64,000 nt of DNA, taken from NCBI RefSeq assembly GCF_013373865.1, contig NC_050473.1:23301979-23365978 (forward strand), written 5' to 3'. The notes beneath the pieces were generated by a model. The model did no database searches. It was given only the letters and a program-made list of their open reading frames with translations, and was not told where the DNA came from. Positions 41,361-52,635 of this stretch are shown here, in pieces. A program made the position numbers and the translations under genes. Every line of letters begins with the position of its first letter. The first letter of the stretch is position 1. This DNA comes from Monomorium pharaonis (lineage: Eukaryota; Arthropoda; Insecta; Hymenoptera; Formicidae).

Positions 41361-41419
41361 TAAAAAATTATATTTTTTAAAAATTCTTTTATATTTAATT
41401 ACATATACATATATATATT

Positions 41420-41613
41420 AGTAGGAAAGCTAAGCCGGTTCTAACTCGGGAGCTCCGAGGGGGGTGCGGGGGTGCGGGGGATTTCTTGCTGGTAAAGGGG
41501 AGGGGGAGGCGTCATTTTCTCCCCACCAACGTGACGCCCCCTCCTCCTTTAACAGCAAGAGACCCCCGCACCCCCACACTCCCCTCGGAGCTCAGGAGTT
41601 TTAGAACCAATAT
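41420..41613. repeat. Palindromic terminal repeat of Polinton 3
   Basis: After AGTAGGAAAGCTAAGC the sequence forms a long hairpin: 41438-41514 pairs with 41531-41607 around a short loop (CCCCACCAACG region). The outer arm resembles the Polinton 1 terminal repeat (CTAACT.CGGG.CTCCGAGG). It could also be a foldback MITE; the AGTAG start and Polinton-like sequence favour a terminus. Confidence 0.7.
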
Positions 41614-41624
41614 CCCCCCCCCCC

Positions 41625-42240
41625 CTCGATTTTTTCACGTACTCCATATGTCACTGTAGACTATGTTGTGCTGGGAATGAAGAGATTTCACGTACTCCAT
41701 ATGTCACTGTAGACCATGTTGTGCTGGGAATGAAGAGATCTTTTGGAATCAATTCATCATTAGATTTTTTAATTTTTCTAACGATGCGCCGATTCCAAAA
41801 GATTTCCCCCTCCTTCTTTTGATACGATTGATATGCGAAACCGCGATGGCGCGTCAGCCGACGGTTCGCGACAAGAGGATTCCAACGACCACGTCGAGTC
41901 AGGCTTACTTCCGTTAGACCGACCTGACATGTCTGTCATGTACTGGGAATGAAGACATCTTTTGGAATCAAGCCATCATTAGATTTTTTAATTTTTAACG
42001 ATGAGCTGACTCCAAAAGATTTCCCCTTCCCCAAGATATTAGAAACGTATAGTTTTTAGACTTACATTACGACTTTCGTCGTGTTGGGAGATATTTTTTT
42101 CACGTAATCCATGTCACTTGTGCGTTGAATTGGGAGCAAAGAGATCTAATGGACCCCGAGCAATGTTAGATTTTTTTAATTTTTCTAATATCGTACTGAG
42201 TCCAAGAGATCTTCTCCCTCCTCATCGTTTTTGAAATCAG
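41625..42240. repeat. Three hairpin-bearing imperfect repeats
   Basis: Tandem blocks, each with a CACGTA.TCCATATGTCACT-like word and then an inverted pair such as CTTTTGGAATC...GATTCCAAAAG around GATTTTTTAATTTTT. Units start near 41630, 41685 (partial), 41940 and 42095. Position next to the terminus suggests a regulatory or promoter region. No gene seen. Confidence 0.65.
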
Positions 42241-42493
42241 CACACACAAATAAATTTAATTACGATGATATAGTGGCGAGTCGATCGGTGAATATTTTTT
42301 ATAATCATAATTGCATGTTTCGCGATATGACGCGAATGTTTTTCGAGTAACGAATGCGAAGCGTGCCCATCCACCAGGCGACTCGCCACTAATAGCGCTT
42401 CTTTCACAGTTGACATGGCGATGGGCCACGTGATGAACAAAAAGCACCCCGCCTTCGGAGTCCGATGCATTCACGTCGTAACTGTTCCCCCAA

Positions 42494-45400
42494 TTGATAA
42501 ATTGTCAATCAACTGGGAAAAGAGCTACGCGTGAACGACTCGGATTCCGAAGGCGAAGTGCAGTCATCCATCATGCGACCGATCGCATGTATTATTTTCA
42601 CACGCGTAAAAAACTGAATTCGCGAAACGCCTGTCTCATCAGTGTGAATTTGACTGTAAATGTGAATAAGTACAATTCTATGCGCGCGGGATGTCACGTG
42701 ACATTACCGCGGGAAATAATAACAAAGCGTGCGGTTGTTAACGTGAAATCGATGGACAATGCTTGCTTCGCGTGGTCTGTGATAGCCGCTCTATATCCCG
42801 CAGAAAGAAATTCAGAAAGAGAGTCATCGTACCCTCATTATACAAACGTTTTGAACTTCAATGACATTGAGTTTCCAATCGCGTTAAAAGACATTAAAAA
42901 ATTCGAGAGACTAAATAATATTTCGGTCAACGTCTACGAGATCCAAAAGGATCAAACTGAAACCTATAAAATTCTCCCGCTAAGACTCTCCAACGACAAG
43001 AAGGAGAAGCATGTTAATCTGCTATACGTGCAAGATCTACGCGAAGACAACGTGGGGCACTTTGCATGCATCAAGGATCTGTCTCGTCTAGTGAGCTCAC
43101 AACTCAGTAAAAAGGAACACAAAAAATATATTTGTGACCGGTGAGTAATAATTTTATAAATGTTGTATTAATTTTATAATAAAAAATAAAAATTTACGCT
43201 ATTTTTTTACAGATGTTTACATTACTTTAGTTCTGTGGAAAAGTTGGATGTCCACAGCGTAGATTGCCAGAAAATGAACGATTGCGCCATCCAATTACCT
43301 ACTGAAGACGAGAAATGGCTGAGCTTCCGCAACATCAACAATAAGGAGCGCGTGCCGTTTGTCGTCTATGCCGACCTGGAGTGTACATTGGAGAAGATGG
43401 AGAAGGAGGATATGGAAATATCGTACCAACAGCATCATCATCAAGTATTTAGCTTGGGATATTATGTACATTGTTCGTACGATGACACATTATCGGGATA
43501 TTGGTTTTATCGCGATAAGGATTGTATCGCATGGTTCACTAAACAACTAGAGAAATTAGCGCATCGCGTAAAATCAATTTTATCTGCTAAGGTCCCCATG
43601 GAAACTCTATCGAAAGAGCAATGGGAGGCATATCGTAACGCAAAGCAGTGTCATATTTGTGATAAGCCGTTCGCACCGGATGATACACGAGTGCGAGATC
43701 ATTGCCATCTCACCGGTCGTTATCGCGGTCCCGCGCATTCGCTTTGTAACTTGTGTTATCAAAATGTGTTGTACATACCAGTAATTTTCCATAATTTATC
43801 CGAATACGATTCACACTTCATTATTAGAGAAATAGCCACAACATTCAAAGGGAATATCGATGTGCTTCCCGTTACAAAAGAAAAATATATTTCTTTTACG
43901 AAGCATGTCATAGGTACCGCCGATGATTTAGACCCAAACAATCACATAAAATTACGATTCATAGATTCGTATAAATTTCTCAATTCTGGTCTTGAAAAAT
44001 TGGCATCATTTCTCGGTAAAGAAAAACTAAAAATTGTACGTAAGAAATTTTCAAATTTATCTGACGAAGAATTCGATTTATTGACTCGTAAAGGCATATT
44101 CCCATACGAGTATGTTGACTGTGTCGCAAAATTGAAGGAAACGCGTTTGCCATCGCGTGAATTATTCTTTAGTTCGTTGACGGGCGATACCGTGTCCGAG
44201 AGTGATTACGCGCACGCCAAGAACGTATGGGATCGATTCTCTATTCGAACGCTGGGCGAATACAGTGATTTGTATTTGAAAACAGATGTATTGTTGTTAG
44301 CCGACGTTTTTGAAAATTTTCGTGACAAATGTGTCGAAAGTTATGGTCTCGACCCCACACATTACTATACATTACCGGGATTCACGTGGGACGCTATGCT
44401 TAAATATACACGCGTCAATTTTGAGTTGCTCACCGACATCGATATGGTAATGTTTATTGAGCGCGGTATACGCGGAGGTCTGAGTCAATGTTCCGGCAGA
44501 TACGCGCAGGCTAACAACAAGTACATGCAGACGTACGACCCATCGAAACCATCGTCGTACCTCATGTATTTCGATGTAAATAATTTGTACGGATGGGCAA
44601 TGTGTCAGCCGCTGCCCTATGGAGAATTTCAATGGGTCGAAGACGTCTCAAATTTTGACGTAAATGCGATCGCTGTTGATTCGCCCACAGGGTACATTCT
44701 CGAAGTCGATCTGGAGTATCCGCAACATCTGCACGATCGACATACTGACCTACCGTTCTGCCCGACGCGCGATAAGCCGCCTGGCAAGCGAGAACGTAAA
44801 CTTTTAGCGACCTTGCACGATAAGAAGCGGTACGTCATTCATTATCGCAACTTGCAGCAATGCACTCGTCATGGTCTCCGCATAACACAAATACATCGTG
44901 TATTACAATTCGTTCAATCCACCTGGCTTCGCGATTATATCGAGTTAAACACACAATTTCGTACCCTCGCGAAAAACGATTTCGAGAAAAATTTATATAA
45001 ATTGATGAATAACGCCGTATTCGGAAAAACTATGGAAAATGTTCGCAATCACGTAGATGTAAAACTTTTGACAAAATGGACAGGACGATACAGTGCGGAG
45101 GCAATGATTGCTAAACCAAATTTCCACAGTCGCAGTGTTTTTGCAGAAAATTTAATTGCAGTCGAACTCCGAAAACTTGAAGTGAAATTCAACAAGCCGA
45201 TTTATGTAGGTATGTGTATACTAGACATATCGAAAATTTGTTTGTATGAATTTCACCACGAGTACATGCTACCTTTGTACCATGACAAATCTAAAGTCAT
45301 GTACACAGATACTGATAGTCTCGTGTATCACATCGAGTGCGACGACGTATATGAAAATATAAGACGCGATATCACAAGGTTCGACACGAGCGATTATCCG

Positions 45401-45780
45401 ACTGGTAACGCGTACGGTATGCCTCTTGCGAACAAAAAAGTTCCCGGGCTAATGAAGGACGAAAACAACGGTGCGATAATGACTGAGTTCGTTGGACTCA
45501 GGGCGAAAATGTACGCGTTAAAGGTGGATGGAAAAAATGACACTAAAAAGGCAAAGGGTGTAAAGTGTAACGTTGTCGCAAGAACGATAACATTCGATGA
45601 CTACATGCGGTGTCTGCGAGATGAGATAGAGATGACGCGTCGTGTATACGATCTAAATTGCATGAGGTATACACGATACGTGAAACGAAAATAGCTCTAA
45701 GTCCATACGACGACAAGCGGTATCTCGTACCTGATTCGGTAAAGACGTTGCCGTGGGGACATTATCAAATACCTTTATAA
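42494..45780 (+). pseudogene. polB: PolB of Polinton 3, N-terminally truncated, frameshifted at the end
   Basis: Exon 1 remnant is open 42494-43140, but homology to Polinton 1 PolB starts only near 42640, so roughly 210 N-terminal codons are lost. An intron (43141-43212) splits the YICDRC zinc finger exactly as in the other copies. Exon 2 runs 43213-45780 with YADLE, the HNH-like DHCHLTGRYRG block, DVNNLYGW, KLMNNAVFG and YTDTDS. A small deletion near 45644 shifts the frame so that a stop falls at 45692-45694; the true C-terminus (WGHYQIPL) is still readable in another frame to 45780. Confidence 0.9.
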
Positions 45781-46138
45781 TATTTTTTGTATTGTACAGC
45801 CATTTTTATATTTTATGTATTTTATACTTTACATTTATATTTTAATGTTCACGTTTCGCATATTTTATAGTTTATATTTTATGTATTTTACGTTTTACAT
45901 TTATTTTATAATTTTACATTTAATACTTTATATATTTTACGTGTTACACATATTATGTATTTTATGTTATATGTATTTTTAAAAAAATTATTTGATAATT
46001 TATGTGTAACGTTAGAAATGGACGATGGAAGGATAATAATAAAGATGCTTCATATATGTCACAAAAAAAATTATATTTTTTATATAATGTATGCACTACG
46101 CTTTATATGTTTATAATAAAAACAATTTTTTATACTGA
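45781..46138. other. AT-rich convergent spacer
   Basis: TTTTATGTATTTTA-like degenerate repeats between the PolB and integrase 3' ends, similar to the spacer in Polinton 2. No gene seen. Confidence 0.65.
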
Positions 46139-47086
46139 TTAAATAACATTGTCTTTGTGTATCCACGAATTGTGTGATCCATCGAATCCCAACCACTTGA
46201 CATAAACCTCGTTTCCTTTCCTGCGCAATACTTTCTCTACCAGAAATACATCCGGGTGAGTCGCGCGATGCAACTCATGCTCGTAGAACGCTCCAGCGAT
46301 AGATGTTCCACGATAATCCTCGAGTAAATAAGTTACGGGGTTGGTACGCTGCACTTTAACGATCTTGAACACCTCGGTTGTCCAATTTGGTGTGTAACTT
46401 TTCTCGAAAATTGTCTTGTACTTGCTCACGCGTACAGAGTCGCCTACTTTGAATTTCGCTGGACCAACAATCTTTATAGTGCTGTATATCGTATCCAAGA
46501 GTCTTTCAGCCATCGCAGGAGTTACGTCGACGGGTCGCACACCGATCGTTCGGTGCTTCCGAACGTTGTAATTCGACACGAGACGTGATAACAGGTCAAT
46601 CCACTTGTAATTACCGTTGAGCGTAAACTGCTTCCACATATCGTTCTTCAGCGTGCGATTAAAGCGTTCGACGACCGACGCCTTCATTACCGAGTACGTG
46701 GAATAATGGTTAATGTCATGTTTTTGCAATAGTTTCTGCACGTCGGCGTTGTAAAACTCCTTCCCCATATCGGTTTGTAAATTTTTCGGACGTCTGCCGC
46801 TCTCTTGAATTATCTCAGCGATAGCGTCAGCTGTCTCGCTTCCACTTTTGCTCTTGAGCGGTATAGCCCACGCGTACTTGCTCAACACATCGATGACGGT
46901 AAGTATGTAGTGGTAACCTTTGTTGAAACGTGAGTACGGAATCATCTCGACGATATCGGCCTGCCACAGATCATCGTATCCTCGAACTATGACGTGTCTC
47001 CGCGGAAAATTTTTTCTCGCTGAAGCATGCAGTTCCTCGACGAGTCGCCGTTTTTCGGAACTAACATTAGATTTCGGTAATTTCAT
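46139..47086 (-). CDS. int: Chromodomain integrase, intact
   Basis: A 315-aa frame, the only uninterrupted full-length integrase here. Catalytic D (DLWQADIVEM), D (LQTDMGKEF) and E (VVERFNRTLKN); SH3-like segment (FKVGDSVRVSKYKTIFEKSY, about residues 205-240); chromodomain at the C-terminus (VEKVLRRKGNEVYVKWLGF, then SHNSWIHKD). Chromodomains in integrases are thought to steer insertion through histone marks. It lies tail-to-tail with PolB and just downstream of the DUF8207-like gene. Confidence 0.93.
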   Translation of the reverse strand: MKLPKSNVSSEKRRLVEELHASARKNFPRRHVIVRGYDDLWQADIVEMIPYSRFNKGYHYILTVIDVLSKYAWAIPLKSKSGSETADAIAEIIQESGRRPKNLQTDMGKEFYNADVQKLLQKHDINHYSTYSVMKASVVERFNRTLKNDMWKQFTLNGNYKWIDLLSRLVSNYNVRKHRTIGVRPVDVTPAMAERLLDTIYSTIKIVGPAKFKVGDSVRVSKYKTIFEKSYTPNWTTEVFKIVKVQRTNPVTYLLEDYRGTSIAGAFYEHELHRATHPDVFLVEKVLRRKGNEVYVKWLGFDGSHNSWIHKDNVI

Positions 47087-47139
47087 GTTTGATGTATGGG
47101 GTGACGTCGATCAACTGATTTGTTTTGACGATACGCAAG

Positions 47140-48425
47140 TTAATTTATAATAAGGCCTGCCTCGCGAAGTTCTTCGATGATGGACAGCATCTCGTTGTCA
47201 TGAGCGTTATGACCAGCCCGATGCGAGGCTTCGAGCAACCGTAGACGATCCACCAGTTCGTTAGGATCGTCCCAATGCACGTAATCGATCACGTTGTCGT
47301 TTAGTGTCATAGCGCGAGGTAATTCCTTTCCGATTGCATCATCGTTTGGTGTCATAGCGCGAGGTAATCCCATTCCGCTCGTAAAATCATATTTTAATAA
47401 CGGTGCAATTATATATATTTATATATATATTTATACTTGTATCCCTTATTGGCTAATAATCGGCCGTGTGTAACGTAATTACGTTTATGCGCGTTTGTAG
47501 CCAACAATATATCTTTGTACTTTCGTTTATCGTTTTCCGTGTAGACTGAATCGTTGGGATATCGTTTAAAGATCAGTTCGTAAAGACCGTGTGTACCAAC
47601 GTATTTTACACCACCGATAATTATGTGATCACTACTGTTGACGTCGAACGTTTTATTACCCAACATCATACCATCCTTGTCTAAACGAACGCCGTACACG
47701 GTATCCATAATTTTCTCTTTTTCACCACGACCGCTGAGAAAATCTCCGATGTACTTTTGACCCAGCGGCCCCAAGTGCTGAGATAACGTTTCTAGACCTT
47801 CTGACGTTTGTAATCGATTTCAAATGGTTGTCGCAAACGAATCGTCGGCGGATTCAAAAACAGTCTCGAGAGCCTTATTTAACGGTTTTGGAGCTTCAAT
47901 CGTTGATTGTACAGCTGCCGTACGCGGTGTGGACGTTATCGCCGACGGATCTATCACGTCGTTGGACGTACGCTGCACCGACGGCGACGGTATATTCATT
48001 GCATCGTTTGACGTATGCTGCACCGATGGCGACGGTAAATTCATTGCATCGTTTGACATATATCGCATCCATTTGTTCGATTCACTTAATGCATGGTCCA
48101 CTGAACTGTCTTTTCGTTTTTTCTTATTTTTTATCACATCCTTCTGGATGAACGATGTTTCGATGCCTACGTCATCGACATGCGGTTCTTCCTTTATCAC
48201 GCGGACGCCAGAATTATCGACGATCTTTTGCAGCGGCTCGATGAGCGGCTCGAAGTGTCTCTTCGCCGCGATATTCTCCTCGATCCTACCGGTCTTCAAA
48301 GCGCGATGTTTCTTACGAATCGATTCGCTCGTTTTCTCAATTTCCTTCGCGATTTTCTCGCGCTCACGCGTTTCGTTGTTCCCAATCATGTTGACAGACA
48401 GCGTCGATCGCTCACGTTTCCCCAA
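47140..48425 (-). pseudogene. DUF8207-like protein, broken
   Basis: A paralogue of 14031-15095 in three pieces. The first (48425-47820) has the helical N-terminus, a KNKKKRK basic patch and an internal repeat SNDAMN(L/I)PSPSVQ, and ends at a TGA in frame. The second (47774-47409) holds GPLGQKYIGDFL and DTVYGVRL, and is shifted by an expanded TA microsatellite near 47420. The third (47373-47140) has a 16-codon tandem duplication, then WDDPNELVDRLRLLEAS. Non-functional by appearance. Confidence 0.85.
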
Positions 48426-48442
48426 CGAAGTATCGATGACGA

Positions 48443-49150
48443 CTAATCGCTCCGCAGCATCGCGAACTCGTTAAATCCTCTTCTATATCGCCCGTTAGTA
48501 AGTGAACTATCCTTGTCTATTACTAGGAATCCATAATCACGCTGCCAACAATCACGACATAACGCACAAAAATCACCGTATGACATATCGGTGTTAACAT
48601 GATCGTTGTACACATGTTTCAGGTTGGTACCATCCTGTTTAAACAGGATCAGCAGGTTTGCGTTGTCACGTATAAGATGTTTAGGTATTCTCGCGTACGA
48701 CTGACAAAGATAAAAGCAGTCGACGTTCGAGTGCCGACCCATCGCAAAATACTCTCTCACGGCATCCTGCTTGTCGCACGCAATATCGTCAAAGATGAAA
48801 ATTGAGTTTGGACGCGCTTCATTCGGCGGAATGACGTCACAGTTATTGGAGAACGTAAAATAGTTAATTTCATTCATCGATCTTAACAAATTTTCCAAAT
48901 ACCGATATTTCGGCTGTTGCAAAGATTTCGAGTACACGTACACGTTCTCGAAACGTACACCGTGCGGACATTCCAACAAGTTTATCATAATGTTGGTTTT
49001 ACCGCAGTTCGATGGGCCACAAATAATCGCGCGTATGGTAGTAGGCAGCATCGCGCCATGCTTGCGCCTCTCTCCGTCATCCCCCATTAGTCGTAACTTG
49101 TCATCGTAATTCGTAACGCATATCGCCAACGGCTGTCGCACGAATCTCAT
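48443..49150 (-). CDS. FtsK/HerA-type packaging ATPase
   Basis: A 235-aa intact ATPase: Walker A GPSNCGKTN, Walker B SIFIFDDIAC, and YLCQSYARIPKHLIRDN as in Polinton 1. The stop is 17 bases from the start of the DUF8207-like gene downstream. Divergent from the small gene at 50075 across a 0.9-kb repeat-rich gap. Confidence 0.93.
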   Translation of the reverse strand: MRFVRQPLAICVTNYDDKLRLMGDDGERRKHGAMLPTTIRAIICGPSNCGKTNIMINLLECPHGVRFENVYVYSKSLQQPKYRYLENLLRSMNEINYFTFSNNCDVIPPNEARPNSIFIFDDIACDKQDAVREYFAMGRHSNVDCFYLCQSYARIPKHLIRDNANLLILFKQDGTNLKHVYNDHVNTDMSYGDFCALCRDCWQRDYGFLVIDKDSSLTNGRYRRGFNEFAMLRSD

Positions 49151-50074
49151 GTTTTCGGAATCTGATTATATAGTGGAATCGAACGACCTATTTATAGGCG
49201 AGTGAGTGCAGCGTATGCTGTATATGAGTATGTGTGCGTGTGTGTGAATGCAGCGTATGGATAGAGAAAGAATAAAGGAAGAAGATAAGCTCATTACGAC
49301 GCGTATCAATGGCCGCGCGAAGAAGGAAGATAAGCTCGTCGCAGCGTGTATCAATGGCTGCGCGGGCGTGACGCTATACCCCGCAATGGTTGGGCGTGAT
49401 CGTTGTGTTTATCAATAGTCGGGCGTGACACAACTTATCACCATGCGTACTAATGGGCGATCCTGTTGAAGATGACTGCTAAATTAATATAGAATTAATA
49501 TTTTTACGTTCGTTCACATACTTTTCACATTCATTCACATACTTTTAACGTTCGTTCACGTACTTTCCACGTTCGTTTACGTACTTCTTATGTTCGTTTC
49601 ACGTTCGTTCACGTACTTTCCACGTTCGTTTACGTACTTCTTATGTTCGTTTCACGTTCGTTCACGTACTTTCCACGTTCGTTCACGTACTTCTTACGTT
49701 CGTTCACGTACTTTCCACGTTCGTTTCACGTACTTTCCACGTTCGTTCACGTACTTCTTATGTTCGTTTCACGTTCGTTTCATGTACTTTCCACGTTCGT
49801 TTACGTACTTCTTACGTTCGTTCACATACTTCTTATGTTCGTTTCACGTTCGTTCATGTACTTTCCACGTTCGTTTACATACTTCTTACGTTCGTTTCAC
49901 GTTTGTTCACATACTTCACACGTTCGTTTCACGTTTTAAACATCCTTACGTATATGTATAACCGTTTTACATATGTTTAACATCTCTTATATTTTTTCTT
50001 TATTCAGAACGAAACATGTCGCGATCTGAGGCTATTTATAGGCGTGTAAAATCACGCATCGCTCAGTATCAAAC
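49151..50074. repeat. Intergenic region with ACGTTCGTTCACGTACTT-type array
   Basis: A non-coding part (49151-49500), then about 430 bases (49505-49940) of degenerate repeats built from ACGTTCGTTCACGTACTTTC-like units. These share the ACGTTCGTT core with the Polinton 2 decamer arrays. The array fills the ATPase-to-structural divergent promoter gap that is only 95 bases in Polinton 1. A TTTATAGGCG word near both ends may be a TATA element. Confidence 0.75.
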
Positions 50075-50344
50075 ATGTATCTCATACTGTCACACCCCTC
50101 CGATATACTCGAATTGAGCGCCGAGCAGTTACAATTCGTGCCAAAACCTATTTTGCTACGCGTGTGTGGCAACTACATCGAACACGTGTGGGACAGACTT
50201 CCGGAACATATAAGGGCTGATCCAGAGATTCGAAGTTATCGTCGTTGCTACGAGCATTACAATCAACCGTGGCAGCGGACGCACATCGACGGACCCGCGC
50301 CGTTGATCAAAAATTGTGTCGAATGCCAGCTGTCGCAACGGTAA
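50075..50344 (+). CDS. Small conserved protein upstream of PLA2 gene
   Basis: 89 aa, homologous to 15927-16187: HPSDILELSAEQL, LRVCGNYIEHVWDRLPEHI, RRCYEHYNQ and C-terminal NCVECQ. It overlaps the start of the PLA2 frame (ATG 50323) by 22 bases, as in Polinton 1. Unknown function. Confidence 0.75.
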   Translation: MYLILSHPSDILELSAEQLQFVPKPILLRVCGNYIEHVWDRLPEHIRADPEIRSYRRCYEHYNQPWQRTHIDGPAPLIKNCVECQLSQR

Positions 50345-50642
50345 AACGCGGCTGTGGTCAACTGCTGAATCGCGCGATAAACGCTCTTCCTTTCGAATTA
50401 CATATTCCTGGTTACCAGTTTTGCGGTCCGGGTACTCGGCTGAAAAAGCGATTGGCCAGAGGTGACCAAGGTATAAATCCGCTCGACGCGGCGTGTCGCG
50501 AACACGACATTGCGTACTCCCAGAGCAACGAGCTCATCGACAGACACGCGGCGGACAAGATACTCGCGGACAAAGCGCTAAAACGGGTAATTGCGAAAGA
50601 TTCACCTCTCGGGGAAAGAGCAGCAGCTGCTGCTGTCTGGGC
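50323..50642 (+). pseudogene. PLA2/pX-like gene, 5' part, split by hAT insertion
   Basis: Begins MPAVATVKRGCGQLLNRA and carries the PLA2 calcium loop YQFCGPGT and the LDAACREHDIAY catalytic pair. The frame is interrupted after VWA by the hAT element at 50643; the remainder starts at 57662. One 8-bp target copy (GTCTGGGC) lies at each side, in the same codon phase. Confidence 0.88.
50635..50642. repeat. Left 8-bp target duplication of the hAT element
   Basis: GTCTGGGC, repeated at 57662-57669. Eight bases is the established hAT duplication length. The uninterrupted counterpart in Polinton 1 reads GTTTGGGC in the same codons. Confidence 0.93.
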
Positions 50643-52100
50643 CAGTGGTGCAAGTTTTGGGCCGCGAGCACCTCGGGTGCTCCGCCGAGCACCGCCGAGC
50701 ACCGCCGAGCACCCGAGTCGGTCGCGTTCGTACCTCGAGACTCGGGCCGGCTCGGTCGCTCTCGCTACGCCTGCCGCTACTCGGTTATTGAAAAGAGAGA
50801 GGCGTCCGTCTCTCTTCCTCCAAGGCTGCCACGAAAGCGTGCGTTCAGCGGCCAGCGATTGAGGATTGACGAAAGGCGCCTATGCTTCCCCCGTCCCCTC
50901 GCATGTCCTCCTCTCATCTAAAGCATCGCGATCAACAAGCAGATCAAATGATATCAATCATTGATAGCATTGATAGCAATATTATTCATTATTATTAATT
51001 ATTAAATTTTTTTCTATTAATGTAATTTATTATCTTATTTAAATTATAATAAATTAATTATAATAAAACCAATTATAAATGTAATTAAGTAATAATAAAC
51101 ATTTTTAATAAATTATTAAATACAACTAAAAATAGAAAGAGCTGACGAGTTAGCAAAAGATCTTTATATCCAAATTCTTTATTCTATATTAGTTAATAGA
51201 CATTTCGTTATTCAATCATTTTTAATGTATAGTTTCCCCAGATGTCAAATGAAACATAAATTAATTATCTTGTCGGTGGTAACGATAACATTAACTCTTA
51301 ATTACATTGCAACTTTTTTAAATATTAATACTCAGTTAATCAACAATTATAAATACATACATAAATTCGTGAAATATGTAAAATTAATGTAACGTGATCG
51401 TGTCATTCTTAAAATTAATTACAAAGTAAATTAAATAAGAGAAATATGATAGTAGTCCGTAATTTAACAAAATAAGAAAATAATAAAAATACATATATAA
51501 TAACAAGACTCATGACAAACTCATCTCCGACAAAGTATTTAGTCACTGTTAAAACTCAATTAAGTCATATCCAACCGACATTTCAGGAATAAATGTGAGA
51601 CAGAGAAAACTCTTGAATTTGTCACGTATTCTATTATTATGCATGTATATATTTTTATTACTTACTTTGTTAAATTGCGAATTATTTTTATACTTCTCTT
51701 GTTTAATTTATTTTGGAATTAATTTCGAGAACATAAACACGTTATATTAATTTTATACATTTCACAAATTTGTGTGTGTATTTATTATTAATTACTGTTG
51801 ATATTAAAAAAAAATACTATATAGTTTGAATCAGAATTTAACTAATGTTGCTTTATTCTCACCGATAAGATTTTAACTTATTTTTCTTTCGATGTTGGCG
51901 TATTTATCACATTTATTTCTTAATTACTAAGTGGCTTCCACGCTACCCATGAGGTGCCACTAATAGCGCGTTAGGTTTTTTTACGTGGACCTTCGCCAGT
52001 AGCCCTATTATACCACATTTAATTGTTTCATATTTTTAACACATCTATTATTCATAGATGTGAGGTCTAGCGTTCTAAACCAGTTTTTAATTAATTATTT
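50643..52100 (+). repeat. Left long inverted repeat of the hAT element
   Basis: Matches the reverse complement of about 56195-57661. The outer 270 bases are GC-rich with GCACCGCCGAG repeats (about 50690-50715) and CTCGG-containing words; the rest is AT-rich. Inner boundary is near AATTAATTATTT at 52090-52100. No gene seen inside. Confidence 0.9.
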
Positions 52101-52109
52101 ATTTAATTG

Positions 52110-52110
52110 T

Positions 52111-52136
<26 letters not shown>
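52110..52136. repeat. (AC)n microsatellite
   Basis: A run of CA dinucleotides followed by TA repeats to about 52148, just inside the left inverted repeat. Confidence 0.9.
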
Positions 52137-52149
<13 letters not shown>

Positions 52150-52240
52150 AACATACATAAAAAGGAAAAGAAGAAAGAAGGGAATATAAAAATATATTTT
52201 AAAAATTCGTATTTTTTAAATCTAATATATTTTTTATATT

Positions 52241-52601
52241 TTAATATATATTATAATGTTTATAGTGATATATATAAGTGGGGCCGCCACCTCGGCCGCC
52301 ACCTCGGCTGCCACCTCGGCCGCCACCTCGGCCGCCACCTCGGTCGCCACCTCGGCCGCCACCTCGGCCGCCACCCCGGCCGCCACCTCGGCCGCCACGG
52401 GCGCCACGTCGGCGAGGTGGTATCCCCCTCTGCGCTCGCCAACGGGCCCTTGAGCGACCGCCCCCTATTCTTTTTCTGTCTAAAAATAAATAAATACATT
52501 ATTAAAATAAAATAATTTTTAATATTAATACGTAATAATGTAAAATACTTACATATTTGCTGCTGTTGCGGTTGCTCCTGCGGCTGCTCCTGCTGCGGCT
52601 G

Positions 52602-52635
<34 letters not shown>

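Larger units (their letters stand above)
28866..41419. mobile_element. Polinton element 2: palindromic, capsid-less derivative
   Basis: It starts AGTAGGTATAAGAGG, sharing the AGTAG terminus of Polinton 1, exactly where MULE homology ends. The arms (28866-about 36780 and about 36780-41419) are inverted copies of one gene set: three-exon gene, CT-rich stretch, decamer array, integrase and PolB sequence. The central junction joins PolB N-terminal codons to PolB C-terminal codons in opposite orientation. No ATPase, protease or capsid genes are present. The right arm is cut in intron 2 of the three-exon gene by Polinton 3. Both arms share old lesions, so duplication followed some decay. Confidence 0.85.

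Noticed and set aside
41438..41607. Rho-independent terminator
   Set aside because: A strong hairpin, but this is eukaryotic DNA and the sequence matches Polinton termini.
42237..42474. Two overlapping minus-strand frames at the start of Polinton 3
   Set aside because: No resemblance to any gene of Polinton 1 and no motif; likely chance frames in a truncated region.
49590..49961. FTYFPRSFTYFL-type repetitive frames
   Set aside because: Direct translations of the ACGTTCGTTCACGTACTT array; no gene evidence.
52256..52493. Ala/Thr- and Pro-rich plus-strand frames opposite the RGG exon
   Set aside because: Antisense shadows of the GGC-rich repeat. The minus-strand spliced frame has splice sites and a coherent protein.
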